Assembly (NCBI GenBank): GCA_017880905.1
Contig: JADGRO010000050.1
Coordinates: 1-42,865, forward strand
DNA: 42,865 bases
DNA from: Methylotenera sp.
Lineage (GTDB): Bacteria; Pseudomonadota; Gammaproteobacteria; Burkholderiales; Methylophilaceae
Reading direction: 5' to 3'
Below are positions 23,712 through 34,834 of the stretch, piece by piece (position 1 is the stretch's first letter; every line of letters starts with the position of its first letter). Below the pieces are notes generated by a model. That model worked only from the letters and a program-made list of their open reading frames with translations. It was not told the origin of the DNA and ran no database searches. The position numbers and the translations under genes are program-made.

Positions 23712-25115
23712 TTAATAGCAGTATTGCACTACAAGCCCCATTTCGGCTGGCATTGCCTTAAAGTGCGCATCTACCGCGATGTCAGGCAACATCGCTAAAT
23801 TGGCATCCAAAAACAATAATGGCAATCGCTCGCGCTGCCACGGCGGTATGTGTGATTCTTGTAATATAGCTTTTAAGCTACGGCTCGGCCTGTTCGCTTG
23901 AGGTTTAAGTATTTCGCCACCTTGACGGTAGCGAACAACTAATTGCGCTTTCTCAAGATGTCGCAGGGCAATGCCCTCGCCTAATTGTTGGCTAAATAAT
24001 AAACGTGATTGATCTGGTAAAACAATGACCTGCTCACCATTCCACGCAAGGCTAAAAGTATCGCGTTGGTAATCAGCGCCGCCTTCTTTCGCCTCTTTAA
24101 CCAAACACGCGCAGCCTTGGAAGCGCTGTAAAATAAGGCTTGTAGCAACTTTAATTTTAACCGTTGCATCTGCTTTGGCATGCAGTAATTGTTGTGTGAT
24201 CTGTTGCAACTGCGCGGCGCTTGGTACATCACAGCCATGTTGCAGCAACCACCAACGCAACGTGTTTTTGACGCGCGCCATACTTAGTAACGCTAGAGGA
24301 GCCAATTGCAATTGTCTGCCATCAGATTGCTTGCTATCAAACAAATGGCGTTGACAATTTTTTACATCCATCGCCGCCAGATCATCCAACAAAATATCGG
24401 CTTCTGCCATGTGTTGTGCGGAGCGGCTGATAGTTTGTTTGATTGCAGGATATTGTTTGGTTAAGATTGGCAGTACCTGATGGCGCATAAAGTTTCTATC
24501 GAACTTGGTATCCATATTACTTTCGTCTTCAATCCAAGTGAGTTGATGCTGCTTGGCATAAGCTTCTAAGCGGCTACGAGACACATCCAGCAAGGGCCGC
24601 AGCAGCTTTGTATTAACGGCTGCCATACCCGCCAAACCTTTCACGCCTGCGCCACGCGCAAGTTGTAGCAGCAAAGTTTCGGCTTGATCATCTTGATGGT
24701 GCGCCAGACAAATAAAATCCGCTTGTGAAGCCAACAGAGCCTTGTAGCGCGCTTCGCGTGCAGCCGCTTCTAACCCTAAACCACTACTTTTATTGACTTC
24801 AACCCTTGAAATAGTAAGTGGGATACCCAATTTCTTGCAAAAATCAGCACAAAAATCTGCCCACACATCTGCATTAGGGCTTAAACCATGGTGTATATGT
24901 TGTGCCTGCAGTTGAAACGGAATTATTTTACGAGATTCGCTAAGTAGATGTAATAGTACGCAAGAATCCAAGCCACCACTGAAAGCCACCACCAGCTTGG
25001 GATTTACATAGCCTTTACCATTGTTAACACTAGGACTTAAAAAAACATCTGCTAAAGTAGCTTTAAGCTGGTGCTGAAGGCTATTACTTGCTGGCAGTTT
25101 CTTTGAACTTGCCAT
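23712..25115 (-). CDS. tilS: tRNA(Ile)-lysidine synthase
   Basis: A 467-residue PP-loop ATPase that converts the wobble C34 of the CAU-anticodon isoleucine tRNA to lysidine, which changes both its amino-acid identity and its codon reading. It is essential in most bacteria. The PP-loop [17 protein letters not shown] is near residue 46, with [20 protein letters not shown] further on. The C-terminal TilS domain includes [19 protein letters not shown] and [20 protein letters not shown]. Its start lies 32 bases inside the accA coding sequence, in another frame, suggesting tight coupling with accA. Confidence 0.96.
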   Translation of the reverse strand: MASSKKLPASNSLQHQLKATLADVFLSPSVNNGKGYVNPKLVVAFSGGLDSCVLLHLLSESRKIIPFQLQAQHIHHGLSPNADVWADFCADFCKKLGIPLTISRVEVNKSSGLGLEAAAREARYKALLASQADFICLAHHQDDQAETLLLQLARGAGVKGLAGMAAVNTKLLRPLLDVSRSRLEAYAKQHQLTWIEDESNMDTKFDRNFMRHQVLPILTKQYPAIKQTISRSAQHMAEADILLDDLAAMDVKNCQRHLFDSKQSDGRQLQLAPLALLSMARVKNTLRWWLLQHGCDVPSAAQLQQITQQLLHAKADATVKIKVATSLILQRFQGCACLVKEAKEGGADYQRDTFSLAWNGEQVIVLPDQSRLLFSQQLGEGIALRHLEKAQLVVRYRQGGEILKPQANRPSRSLKAILQESHIPPWQRERLPLLFLDANLAMLPDIAVDAHFKAMPAEMGLVVQYCY

Positions 25116-26055
25116 AACCCATCAAGCGCCCATAGCGCGCCGCTAAAAGCTTTTCTGTACTTTTCTTTTGCAAAGTAGCAAGCTCGGTTTTTAAGGCGCG
25201 GCGCAATGATTGCATGGTGGTCTCAATATCACGATGCGCGCCGCCAAGCGGCTCGCTCACAATCACATCTACCAAACCTAAAACTTTCAAACGATCTGCG
25301 GTAATCGCCAATGTTTCTGCGGCTTCTGGTGCTCTTGACGCGCTTTTCCACAAAATAGAAGCGCAACCTTCTGGCGAAATCACCGAATAAGTGGAATATT
25401 GCAACATTAATAGCTGATCGACTACACCTAGTGCTAATGCACCTCCCGAGCCGCCTTCTCCAATAATCACTCCAAGAATTGGCGTTTTAAGCTCGCTCAT
25501 CACATAAAGGTTCCTGGCTATAGCTTCGGATTGACCACGCTCTTCTGCCCCAATGCCAGGATACGCACCCGGAGTATCAATTAAGGTAATAATTGGTAAA
25601 CCAAATTTTTCGGCCAAACGAAACAAACGCAAAGCCTTGCGATAGCCTTCTGGACGCGGCATACCAAAATTACGGTATTGCCGCTCTTTCACATCACGAC
25701 CTTTTTGGTGACCTATCACCATGACTGGCGCACCTTCAAAACGCGCGATTCCACCGACAATAGCGGGGTCATCCGCATAAGCACGATCGCCATGCAATTC
25801 TTCAAAATCGGTGAATAAATTGCTGATGTAATCGAGCGTGTAAGGGCGTTGTGGGTGGCGCGCGACCTGCGAAATTTGCCACGCGCTTAAGTTTTTATAA
25901 GTATCTTCGAGCAATTTTTTATTTTTTTTCTGCAATTGCTCAAGCTCTTTAGAAATATCCAAATCATCATGATTGTCATGCGACACTTGCAACGCATCAA
26001 TGCGCTTTTCCAGTTCGGCGATACCTTGCTCAAAATCTAAATAACTAACTTTCAT
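25084..26055 (-). CDS. accA: Acetyl-CoA carboxylase carboxyltransferase subunit alpha
   Basis: A 323-residue subunit of the acetyl-CoA carboxylase carboxyltransferase (AccA2AccD2), which moves CO2 from biotin-carrier protein to acetyl-CoA to make malonyl-CoA for fatty acid synthesis. Family marks are the N-terminal [18 protein letters not shown] helix, [59 protein letters not shown] and [15 protein letters not shown]. Length equals the usual (about 320). It follows dnaE by 36 bases and overlaps tilS, the common betaproteobacterial order dnaE-accA-tilS. Confidence 0.98.
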   Translation of the reverse strand: MKVSYLDFEQGIAELEKRIDALQVSHDNHDDLDISKELEQLQKKNKKLLEDTYKNLSAWQISQVARHPQRPYTLDYISNLFTDFEELHGDRAYADDPAIVGGIARFEGAPVMVIGHQKGRDVKERQYRNFGMPRPEGYRKALRLFRLAEKFGLPIITLIDTPGAYPGIGAEERGQSEAIARNLYVMSELKTPILGVIIGEGGSGGALALGVVDQLLMLQYSTYSVISPEGCASILWKSASRAPEAAETLAITADRLKVLGLVDVIVSEPLGGAHRDIETTMQSLRRALKTELATLQKKSTEKLLAARYGRLMGYGKFKETASK

Positions 26056-26091
26056 TTTTGGCTTTCATTACTTGCCTTAATTAAAATTGCG

Positions 26092-29000
26092 CTAATTATA
26101 AAGGATTTTTACGTTTTCTTTTGATAACCATGCGTGTAGATTTTGCAACAATTCATCCTGCAATTCTACACGCCAAGCGTCACCCAACATCAAACTGGCC
26201 TGGCCAAGGGCGTTGTGATATTCAATTTTGACTGGGCATAATTTTTTATCTGATTCCGCTGTTTTTTTACGGTAAGGATTTAAAATGGTAGAAAGCTTTG
26301 CAGCATCAGATTGTCCATTGCAGGATATTTTCAACATGCTGGCATAGGCGCTGCGCGCTGAGGCTAAATCGTACAACTTGCGTGCATTGACGCGGTTTCC
26401 ACCGGAAAACTCATCGTGACTGACACGCCCTTCAATCACTAATAATTGGTCTTCTTTAATGAGATTGGCATATTGATTTAATAACTCGCTGCCCACCACC
26501 ACATCGACCCTAGCAACCGCATCATCTATCGTTACAATCGCCATTTTGCCGCGTTGCGTCATGCGAATACGTACGCCCATGACAATCCCTGCCATTAGCT
26601 TTGGTTGCTCTTGTGGCGCCAAATCGGCCAATGTACCGCGCACAAATTGACCAATGTCCTCTTTCGCGTTTAAAAATGGATGTCCGCTTAAATAAAAGCC
26701 CAGCGCTGCTTTTTCCTCTATCAATGCTTGCTCTGGCGACCAAGCGGTGACACTTGGTAACTCGTGTTTAGTCTCGCTAACGCCACCGAATAAACTATCC
26801 TGTCCCGCATGGCTATTGGATTGCTCAGCCGCAGTAATCGCCATGCCAACGCCCGCCAACAATGCGGCACGATTCGACTCAAGCGTATCAAACGCGCCGG
26901 CGCGAATCAGCGATTCAATCACGCGGCGGTTCACTTTGCGTAAATCCAGGCGACTGCAAAAATCAAACAAATCTTCAAACGGCCCGTCACTTTCACGCGC
27001 CGCAAGAATTACCTCAATCGCCGCCAGTCCTGTACCTTTTACTGCGCCTAAGCCATACAAAATCTGGCTGTTATTGAGCGGCTCGAATCGATAACCGCTT
27101 TGATTCACATCAGGCGGCAACATCTCAACTTTATTAGGTGCACAATCATCAAAAAAAATGTGAATATTGTCGGTGTTATTCATGTCCGCCGACATAGTGG
27201 ACGCCAAAAATGCCGCGGGGTAATGTGCTTTTAAATAGGCAGTTTGATACGCGACCAGCGCATAAGCGGCAGCGTGCGACTTATTAAAACCATAACCTGC
27301 AAATTTTTCTAACAAATCAAAAAGATCATTTGCCTGACGTGCGTTTAAACCATTTTTGCTTGCACCTTCGGTAAAAACGGCGCGCTGAGCATCCATTTCT
27401 TCTTTTTTCTTTTTACCCATGGCACGACGCAGCAAATCCGCGGCGCCCAGACTATAACCCGCCACCACCTGCGCGATTTGCATCACCTGCTCTTGATATA
27501 CCGCAATACCGTAAGTCTCTTTTAGAATGCTTTCAGTTGCTGGATGCGGATATTCGACGCGCTGTTTGCCATGCTTACGACGACAAAAATCTGGAATTAG
27601 GTCCATCGGACCAGGGCGATACAAGGCTACCAGTGCAATAATGTCTTCAAAGCAATCTGGTAGCGCTTGTTTGAGCATATCTTTCATGCCGCGCGATTCC
27701 AGCTGAAACACCGCTGTGGTATTGGCTTTTTTAAGTAGATTGAATGTGGCTTTATCATCCAAATGCAAGGCCGCAAAGGCAAGCGGGGCTTGGTCAGCAG
27801 CAACACGTTGTTTATTGGCATTTTCCAACGCCAATTCTAAAATGGTAAGCGTTCGCAAACCTAAAAAGTCGAATTTCACCAAGCCAACGGCTTCAACATC
27901 GTCTTTATCGTACTGACTCACCAAACTACCACCATCAGCTTGACAATAAATCGGTGAAAAATCAGAAATTTTTCCTGGTGAAATCAGCACACCACCCGCG
28001 TGCATGCCGACGTTACGCACCAAGCCTTCCAACCTTAATGCCAGTTCCAACAACTCAGCGACTTCTTCTTCATTTTTGCGTCGCTCTTGCAGCTGCGGTT
28101 CTTTTTCGAGAGCAGCACTTAAAGTAATGCCGAGCTCGAGCGGGATTAACTTCGCAATACCATCCACAAAGTTAAATGGCAAATCCAGCACGCGCCCTAC
28201 ATCGCGAATCACAGCCTTGGCGGCCATGGTACCGAAAGTAGCAATTTGCGAGACGGCATCCAAGCCGTATTTATGTTTCACGTAGTCAATCACGCGATCA
28301 CGCCCATCCATGCAAAAATCGATGTCAAAATCTGGCATAGAAACGCGGTCAGGATTCAAAAACCGCTCGAACAGCAAGTTATATTGAAGCGGATCAAGGT
28401 CTGTAATATTAAGACTATAAGCGACCAGAGAACCAGCGCCAGAGCCACGTCCCGGCCCGACTGGCACGCCGTTGTTTTTCGCCCAGTTAATAAAATCGGC
28501 CACAATCAAAAAGTAGCCAGCAAAGCCCATCTGATTGATGATTTGGCATTCGAAAGTGAGTCTAGCCTCATACTCTGCTCGCTTGGCATCTCGTATTTTT
28601 TCGTCTGGGTAAAGCAATTGCAAACGCGCTTCCAAACCAATTTTTGATTGTTGAACCAAATAAGTGTCCAAACTTTCTTGATTCGGTGTAGGGAAATTAG
28701 GTAGATAATTCTTGCCTAAAGTAATGGTCAAATTACAGCGTTTTGCAATTTCCACCGTGTTAGCAAGCGCTTCGGGAATATCGGCGAATAATTCTGCCAT
28801 TTGCGCTTGCGATTTAAAATATTGTTGCTCGGTAAAATTTTTAGGACGGCGCGTATCCGCCAACATATAGCCCTCGGCAATGCAAGTACGCGCTTCGTGT
28901 GCCTTAAAATCATCTGGTGAAATAAATTGTATGGGATGCGTAGCGACCACCGGTAAATCACACCGGCTTGCCAACTCTAACGCATTGTTTATTAAGATTT

Positions 29001-29577
29001 CTTGGGTAGGATTATCGCTAGCTGTGCGTTGCAGTTCAACATAAAAACGGTTTGGGAATAAGGTCGACCAAGTTTTTGCCAACTGCGCAGCAAGCACGTG
29101 GTTATTGGCTTGCAGGGCAGTGCCAATATCACTTTGCACATTACCAGAGATTAGTAGCAAACCTTCAGAATCTTCTAGCCAGGCTTGTTTTATCTCGGCA
29201 CGGCCACGGTACTGGTTTTCAAGATAAGCGCGGCTTAATAATTGACATACTTTAAGATAACCTGCATTGGTTTGTACCAGCAATAAAATTCTAAAAACCT
29301 GATCGCGATTTTTTGTGTTTTCTAACCAAAGTTCACAGCCCAAAATCGGTTTAATGCCATGCTCGCGCGCCGCTTTATAAAACTTAATCGCGCCAAACAA
29401 ATTGCTTAAATCAGAGAGCGCTACAGCGGGCATGGCGTCTTTGCTGGCGGCATCAATATAATCGTCAATACGCACGATGCCATCCGCAATCGAATACTCG
29501 CTATGACAGCGCAAATGAACAAACTGCGGACTTAGCTTTCCTGTAATTTCATCTGAATGTAGAGCGGAATCTTGCAT
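26092..29577 (-). CDS. dnaE: DNA polymerase III subunit alpha
   Basis: The 1161-residue catalytic subunit of the replicative DNA polymerase. The N-terminal PHP domain begins FVHLRCHSEYSIADGIV (about residues 20-220). The palm contains the metal-binding Asp pair in MPDFDIDFCMDGRD (about 416 and 418) and the third Asp region VKFDFLGLRTLT (about 569). GPGRGSGAGSLVAY and RRAMGKKKKEEMDAQR are also present, as are the C-terminal helix-hairpin-helix and OB-fold regions. Length matches E. coli DnaE (1160). It is the first gene of the dnaE-accA-tilS unit; ribosome binding before ATG 29577 looks weak. Confidence 0.98.
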   Translation of the reverse strand: MQDSALHSDEITGKLSPQFVHLRCHSEYSIADGIVRIDDYIDAASKDAMPAVALSDLSNLFGAIKFYKAAREHGIKPILGCELWLENTKNRDQVFRILLLVQTNAGYLKVCQLLSRAYLENQYRGRAEIKQAWLEDSEGLLLISGNVQSDIGTALQANNHVLAAQLAKTWSTLFPNRFYVELQRTASDNPTQEILINNALELASRCDLPVVATHPIQFISPDDFKAHEARTCIAEGYMLADTRRPKNFTEQQYFKSQAQMAELFADIPEALANTVEIAKRCNLTITLGKNYLPNFPTPNQESLDTYLVQQSKIGLEARLQLLYPDEKIRDAKRAEYEARLTFECQIINQMGFAGYFLIVADFINWAKNNGVPVGPGRGSGAGSLVAYSLNITDLDPLQYNLLFERFLNPDRVSMPDFDIDFCMDGRDRVIDYVKHKYGLDAVSQIATFGTMAAKAVIRDVGRVLDLPFNFVDGIAKLIPLELGITLSAALEKEPQLQERRKNEEEVAELLELALRLEGLVRNVGMHAGGVLISPGKISDFSPIYCQADGGSLVSQYDKDDVEAVGLVKFDFLGLRTLTILELALENANKQRVAADQAPLAFAALHLDDKATFNLLKKANTTAVFQLESRGMKDMLKQALPDCFEDIIALVALYRPGPMDLIPDFCRRKHGKQRVEYPHPATESILKETYGIAVYQEQVMQIAQVVAGYSLGAADLLRRAMGKKKKEEMDAQRAVFTEGASKNGLNARQANDLFDLLEKFAGYGFNKSHAAAYALVAYQTAYLKAHYPAAFLASTMSADMNNTDNIHIFFDDCAPNKVEMLPPDVNQSGYRFEPLNNSQILYGLGAVKGTGLAAIEVILAARESDGPFEDLFDFCSRLDLRKVNRRVIESLIRAGAFDTLESNRAALLAGVGMAITAAEQSNSHAGQDSLFGGVSETKHELPSVTAWSPEQALIEEKAALGFYLSGHPFLNAKEDIGQFVRGTLADLAPQEQPKLMAGIVMGVRIRMTQRGKMAIVTIDDAVARVDVVVGSELLNQYANLIKEDQLLVIEGRVSHDEFSGGNRVNARKLYDLASARSAYASMLKISCNGQSDAAKLSTILNPYRKKTAESDKKLCPVKIEYHNALGQASLMLGDAWRVELQDELLQNLHAWLSKENVKILYN

Positions 29578-29636
29578 ACGACTATTTTACCCGTAAGCAA
29601 AATAATGGTGCAAAAAAAATGGTACCTTAATGAAAC

Positions 29637-29661
29637 AAAAAAACCACTAAATTTTAGCGGT
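29637..29661 (-). terminator. Rho-independent terminator of the pil-chp operon
   Basis: Read on the minus strand: ACCGCTAAA and TTTAGTGGT pair with one G-U wobble, followed by seven T. It starts 28 bases beyond the chpA stop and insulates dnaE from chpA. The wobble pair works only in the minus-strand transcript, supporting this orientation. Confidence 0.8.
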
Positions 29662-29688
29662 ATTTTTATTGTTCAATTCATTAATTTT

Positions 29689-32600
29689 TTAATGTAGCAC
29701 TTGCTTGGAAGCAATCAATTCATTGACTTTACTAATCAAATCATCATCTTGCACTGGCTTACCGAAGAAGGCATCCACGCCAATTTCTTTGGCCAAATTT
29801 TGATGCTTATCAGCGGTACGCGAGCTAATCATAATAAGTGGCGTATTGGCAGTGCGCGCATCGTCACGAATATTGCGCGACAAGCCAAACCCGTCCATAC
29901 GCGGCATTTCAATATCCGTTAAAATCGCATCCGGTGTAGTTTCATGCAGCAACTGCATCGCATCCATACCATCTTTAGCAACTAACACTTCAAAGCCTTC
30001 ACGTTCCAGCAGCCGACTTAACACCTTACGCATGGTGAGAGAATCATCCACTACCAACACACGACGTTTGGAAACCAATTTAACCGCTTTAGCTTCACTA
30101 GCTTTCACGACCACACTGCCTACCGCCAACAAATCACGGTTAGCTAATTGCACAGGGTTGACAATCAACACAATACTACCATCGCCACCAACCGTTGCCC
30201 CTACAATGCCCGGCACACGCGCCAATTGCACGCCAATTGGTTTCATCACCACCTCTTGGTTACCGATTACCTCATCCACTTGCAATGCGATGTTATGTGC
30301 GGCGCTACGAAGCAATAACACTGAAACATAAGCGTGGTCTTCCGGCTTATGGTCTACGTGATTCAATAGTTTGGACAAATAGTATAGCGGATATTGCTTA
30401 TCAGCCCATTTAATTTCGCCAGCCATATAAGCTTTAATTAGATCTGCCCGCTTTATTTTTTGTGCTTGCTCAATCATGGCAACCGGCAAAGCATATATTT
30501 CGTCGCCTGAACGCACTACCAATACTTGCGCAACAGAAAGTGTGACTGGCAAATGTACATTAAATGTGGTGCCTTTACCAAACTCACTCGCCAGATCCAC
30601 ACGACCACCTAAGCCACTGATGTCATTTCGCACCACGTCCAAGCCAACACCGCGACCAGCAATTTGTGAAACTTTTTCAGCAGTAGAAAGGCCTGTTTCA
30701 AAGATAATTGACATCAAAGCTTGCTCACTTATTTCAGCGTTTTCATCTAATAGTTTGTTTTTAATTGCTATTTCTTTAACGCGCTGTAAATTAATGCCGG
30801 CGCCATCGTCACTCACAGCAATATTGATTTCGTCATTTTCTTGACCCAACTTTAAAATAATTCTACCTATGTCACCCTTGCCATTGGCTTTACGCACAGA
30901 CGGGGTCTCAATACCATGTGCAACTGCATTACGCAATAGATGCTCTAATGGCGCACCCAGCCTATCCAGCACACTACGGTCGATTTCTGTATCTTCACCT
31001 TCCACCACCAATTCCACTGACTTTTTAAGCTCTCGCGCGGTTTGCCGCACAATACGTTGCATACGCTCGGCAATTTGCCTAAACGGCAACATGCGCGCAC
31101 CTAGCAAGCTTTGTTGTAAATCGCGGTTCATGCGGTTTTGTTGCTGCAATGCTGCTTCGGATTGATCCAGATTAACAGTCAAGCCGTTTTGAATCGTCGC
31201 CACGTCGTTCACGCTCTCGGCGATCATGCGCGTGAGCTCTTGCAAACGCGTAAATCGGTCAAACTCCAACGGGTCGAAAGTTTCATTGGCCTCTTGCAAA
31301 ATGCTCATGCGTGATTGCATTTGTGTTTCTGCCTCAATCTCTAACTCTCGCAAATAGCTACGCAGGCGCGTCACGCTTTCGGTCAAATCATTAGACGATT
31401 GTTTAAAGCCGGCCAGCTCTCTATCTAGGCGCGAGCGAATAATGGAAATTTCGCCTGCATCGTTAATTAGCCTGTCCAAGGTATCAGCACGCATGCGTAA
31501 GAATTGGGCTTTTCTATCCGTCGCACGACCAGTCGGCGCGGCGGCGTCCTGTTTGATTTGATTAATCGTCTCTTCCGGCGTATTGCCTATGGTTTCTTCA
31601 AAGAAGCTGTCAATTTTATCGAGCTCAACAAATATTTTATCGAAATCAGTCACTTCATTTTTACGCTTGATAGAGCGAATCACATGCTCTTCCATCTCGT
31701 GCACTGCATCGCCAAGCTTAGTCTGACCTGCCATGCGAGCGCTGCCTTTTAGCGTATGTAGCGCGCGCTGCAATGCATCTGGATGATCAGTTTGTTTGGG
31801 ATTTGATTGCCATGCACGCAACTCTGAACCAATTTCTGGCATAATTTCGCGCGCTTCTTCAATAAACATGGTGAGTAATTCTTGATCTACCTGCGATGTA
31901 TCAAGGTTACTTTTAGCATTAAACGGCTTGCCTTCGGTAATCAGCTTAACTTCCATTTCAGTAGATTCTTCTTCCGCCGGGCTGGCTCCAAAAGCATTTA
32001 ATTCCTCTTCTGTCGATTGCAGAATAATCTCTTCGTCAGGCTGTGAAGTTTCAGTAAATTTGGCTACAGGCTCTTTATTTTGCATGGCTTGCTGAGTTGC
32101 CTGATTAAGCAATTTAATCAAGGCGTTAGCCGAGCGCGGATTATGTCGTTCCGAAATTTTTTGCCACATTTTAGACAAAGACTTAACCGTACTCGCGTAA
32201 AGATCCAAATGTTGTGGCGACCAAATCGTGTCAATTTCATCTAGCCAACCCTCTAAGGCGCGACATAATTTCCCCATTGGGGTGAATTCTGCGGCTAGCG
32301 CATTGCTTGCTAAGGTGTGATTGGCGTGTCGTGCGGCTTTAGAAGGTCGTAAGCTGCTATCAGCAGTGAGTTTAGCGACATCTTGCTCTAAGCTTGAAAG
32401 GTTTTGACCACTTTCATTGATAAAAATATCGTACAAGGCGCGACTCATTTTGCGTGTTCCGCCAATCAACACTTGTGTTTCAGATTTTCTAGCACCAGCT
32501 TTGCCGCTTGGTTTTTCACTAATGTTTGGAAATTCTGCGATTCGTGCAAACCAAGCGTCTTGATTCATCTCCACTCGGTTATTGGCGCGTAGCTCTGCAG

Positions 32601-34794
32601 TCCAACCTGCAAACGCGGCCGAAACTTGCTCGATTGAAACTACTTGTTGCGTATTAAGAGTAGATTTATTATCCAATACATCATTTAAGAAAAATTCAAC
32701 CTTGCCGGCAATTTCGCCCAATGCATTTAAACCGACCGTGCGACCACTGCCTTTTAAAGTATGAAAACTGCGCCGCACTTCCACCAAAGCTTCGTTGTCG
32801 GTGGCATTCACACGTAGCGCCTGACAATTTTGTGCAATGTGCGCCAGAACTTCTTCGGCTTCCGTCAAGTAAATATCCAGCAATTCTGCATCATAGGCCT
32901 GATCAGTCACTGTCGGACCTTCTGTTATCGCTGGCATTGCTACTACATCTTGCTCAGCTTCGGCTTCTTCTACTACAGGTTTTAAATCTATTTTTGCTCG
33001 CTTTTTCGTTTTTGCAGATACAATTACAGATTCGACTTCTGCATCTACCTTATCTAGACCAGCATCCGCTAGTGCTGCATTTAAGCGTTGCAACGCGCCT
33101 TCAAGCGCCTCCTCAGATTCTGGGCGGGTTTTTGGCATTTCGTCCGCATAGAGACCTATCATACTCAAGCTCTCAGCCACCAATTCAAAATGCGCTTGGT
33201 TCACGACATAATCATCCCGCTCAAAGTATTGAATAAAATTATTGCTGGCATTGACGATGGCTGTAGGTATTGCTAGGCCTAGCATCTCAAACACGCCAGA
33301 AACTTGTTTTAACGGCTGCGGGGTGAGTGTTAAATGCGCTTTTTCTGCAGGGTTGCGAAAGAAACTATCTAGCGCTTGCTCAACAATTTTGAGTGATTCT
33401 TTAATGTGTATCACCACGGCTTTAACAGTGTCGCGATCCAGCTCGCCGGCTCTGTCGCCTTCCAGCTTATCATAAACTACACCGGACGAAATAGACTCTA
33501 GACGTAGCAATTCGGAGTGCAGTTTTTGCATTCTGTCCGGATCCAAATCTTGATAATTGTGCAGTGAAGTTTCGATTAGATTAAGCGCGGCCGCAATTTC
33601 TATTAAAGCTGCATGATTCACCTTGCTGGCATCATCACGCAAGGTGTTGCTAGCCTGCTGTAACACCGAATAAAAATCTACAATCAATACCTGGCTTAGG
33701 TTTTGAGTAAGCGCGCAACTATTTGCCAGCGCATCAGAAAACTTGGTGATTAATACATTATCTAAATGAACCGGCGTGTGATCTGCTTTGGTATCCATAT
33801 CCGTAAAGTCGATGGTGCCTGATATTTCATTCCAAAGGTCCCTTAATTTTTCTAATTCATCAATTAATTGCTGCACCAAGGCCGTTTCATCGGCATCGAT
33901 ATTGCTACCAATAAAATTGGCAGATTTTTTGCCAATAAACTGATCGAGCTCAAATACTTCTTTTACCTGTTGCACGTTAGCTTTATCAACTTCGCTAATC
34001 GCAACATAATACAAAATATCTCGCAGTAGATTGTTGTGCGGCTTGTTCACACCATCAGCAAATAGTCGCAATTCTTGATCCAGTTTGCGACAAAGTTTTT
34101 TTGCACCTGCATTTTCTGCAATTTCTTTTTGCTCTAACGATTCAGTAAATGCACTTGCTGCCCACCACAGCGTTTTGTTGCTACTTTTTTGTTGTGCTTG
34201 GCTAACATTGCTTACTGCGGTCGTCATCGTCTCAACAGCACTAATTTGCTTGGTTTGCAACCAATCCAGCAGCGATTTTTGGTAAGCTAGGCGCTGACCC
34301 ACCATAAAACTCGCGTATTCTTCGTTGCTCAATTCTTTACTAGGAATACTCTTGGGTGCGCTATTGCTAGTGTCAGGAAAAAATAATTCGCTTTCTTCCA
34401 AGGTTTCGCCCTGTGCGGTTACGATGGAGCTTAAGGCAGGGTATAAGCGCAACGGTATATCTGGCGACCCATTGAGCAAATCTTGCAAATAGATCTGCAG
34501 GGTTTTTACGGCTTTGGAAAATGCTTCAATAATTTCCGGCGTGGCATTAACTGTTTTTTTCTCAAGCTTACCGGCTAATTTTTCCAGCTCCGTACAAAAA
34601 CGTTTGCAACCCTCCAACCCCACCATATCAAGCGCACCAGAAGCTTGATACAGGCTGGTTTGTGATAGACGCATCGGAGACATGTCATGCATATTACCCT
34701 GCACTGTATTGACGTTATCCAATACAGTGTTAAGTAATTGATCTATTTGGTCCTTAACCCAGGTTAATGGGCCGCTATCAAAATTTTCAGACAC
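29689..34794 (-). CDS. chpA: Pil-Chp chemosensory hybrid histidine kinase ChpA (CheA/PilL type)
   Basis: A 1701-residue CheA-type kinase of the type IV pilus chemosensory system controlling twitching and surface sensing. Two canonical phosphotransfer domains have the phospho-acceptor motif HTLKGSG (about residue 678) and HTLKGSA (about 1013). Further degenerate helical copies appear N-terminal and between them (for example SLYQASGALDMVG near 45 and LKQVSGVFEMLG near 490). The CheA ATPase has HLLRNAVAHGIETP (about 1288), SDDGAGI and GRGVGLDVV. A CheW-like domain (about 1410-1550) and a C-terminal receiver (about 1575-1695, Asp in LTDIEMPRMDG) complete it. It is shorter than Pseudomonas ChpA (about 2470), which has more phosphotransfer domains. 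It is the last gene of pilGHIJ-chpA. Confidence 0.95.
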   Translation of the reverse strand: MSENFDSGPLTWVKDQIDQLLNTVLDNVNTVQGNMHDMSPMRLSQTSLYQASGALDMVGLEGCKRFCTELEKLAGKLEKKTVNATPEIIEAFSKAVKTLQIYLQDLLNGSPDIPLRLYPALSSIVTAQGETLEESELFFPDTSNSAPKSIPSKELSNEEYASFMVGQRLAYQKSLLDWLQTKQISAVETMTTAVSNVSQAQQKSSNKTLWWAASAFTESLEQKEIAENAGAKKLCRKLDQELRLFADGVNKPHNNLLRDILYYVAISEVDKANVQQVKEVFELDQFIGKKSANFIGSNIDADETALVQQLIDELEKLRDLWNEISGTIDFTDMDTKADHTPVHLDNVLITKFSDALANSCALTQNLSQVLIVDFYSVLQQASNTLRDDASKVNHAALIEIAAALNLIETSLHNYQDLDPDRMQKLHSELLRLESISSGVVYDKLEGDRAGELDRDTVKAVVIHIKESLKIVEQALDSFFRNPAEKAHLTLTPQPLKQVSGVFEMLGLAIPTAIVNASNNFIQYFERDDYVVNQAHFELVAESLSMIGLYADEMPKTRPESEEALEGALQRLNAALADAGLDKVDAEVESVIVSAKTKKRAKIDLKPVVEEAEAEQDVVAMPAITEGPTVTDQAYDAELLDIYLTEAEEVLAHIAQNCQALRVNATDNEALVEVRRSFHTLKGSGRTVGLNALGEIAGKVEFFLNDVLDNKSTLNTQQVVSIEQVSAAFAGWTAELRANNRVEMNQDAWFARIAEFPNISEKPSGKAGARKSETQVLIGGTRKMSRALYDIFINESGQNLSSLEQDVAKLTADSSLRPSKAARHANHTLASNALAAEFTPMGKLCRALEGWLDEIDTIWSPQHLDLYASTVKSLSKMWQKISERHNPRSANALIKLLNQATQQAMQNKEPVAKFTETSQPDEEIILQSTEEELNAFGASPAEEESTEMEVKLITEGKPFNAKSNLDTSQVDQELLTMFIEEAREIMPEIGSELRAWQSNPKQTDHPDALQRALHTLKGSARMAGQTKLGDAVHEMEEHVIRSIKRKNEVTDFDKIFVELDKIDSFFEETIGNTPEETINQIKQDAAAPTGRATDRKAQFLRMRADTLDRLINDAGEISIIRSRLDRELAGFKQSSNDLTESVTRLRSYLRELEIEAETQMQSRMSILQEANETFDPLEFDRFTRLQELTRMIAESVNDVATIQNGLTVNLDQSEAALQQQNRMNRDLQQSLLGARMLPFRQIAERMQRIVRQTARELKKSVELVVEGEDTEIDRSVLDRLGAPLEHLLRNAVAHGIETPSVRKANGKGDIGRIILKLGQENDEINIAVSDDGAGINLQRVKEIAIKNKLLDENAEISEQALMSIIFETGLSTAEKVSQIAGRGVGLDVVRNDISGLGGRVDLASEFGKGTTFNVHLPVTLSVAQVLVVRSGDEIYALPVAMIEQAQKIKRADLIKAYMAGEIKWADKQYPLYYLSKLLNHVDHKPEDHAYVSVLLLRSAAHNIALQVDEVIGNQEVVMKPIGVQLARVPGIVGATVGGDGSIVLIVNPVQLANRDLLAVGSVVVKASEAKAVKLVSKRRVLVVDDSLTMRKVLSRLLEREGFEVLVAKDGMDAMQLLHETTPDAILTDIEMPRMDGFGLSRNIRDDARTANTPLIMISSRTADKHQNLAKEIGVDAFFGKPVQDDDLISKVNELIASKQVLH

Positions 34795-34834
34795 CTAATT
34801 TGACTCCGACAATCTTCAACAATTAAGGTGTAGT

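Noticed and set aside
32404-33475. Several plus-strand frames opposite chpA
   Set aside because: Low-complexity antisense shadows of the well-supported chpA gene.
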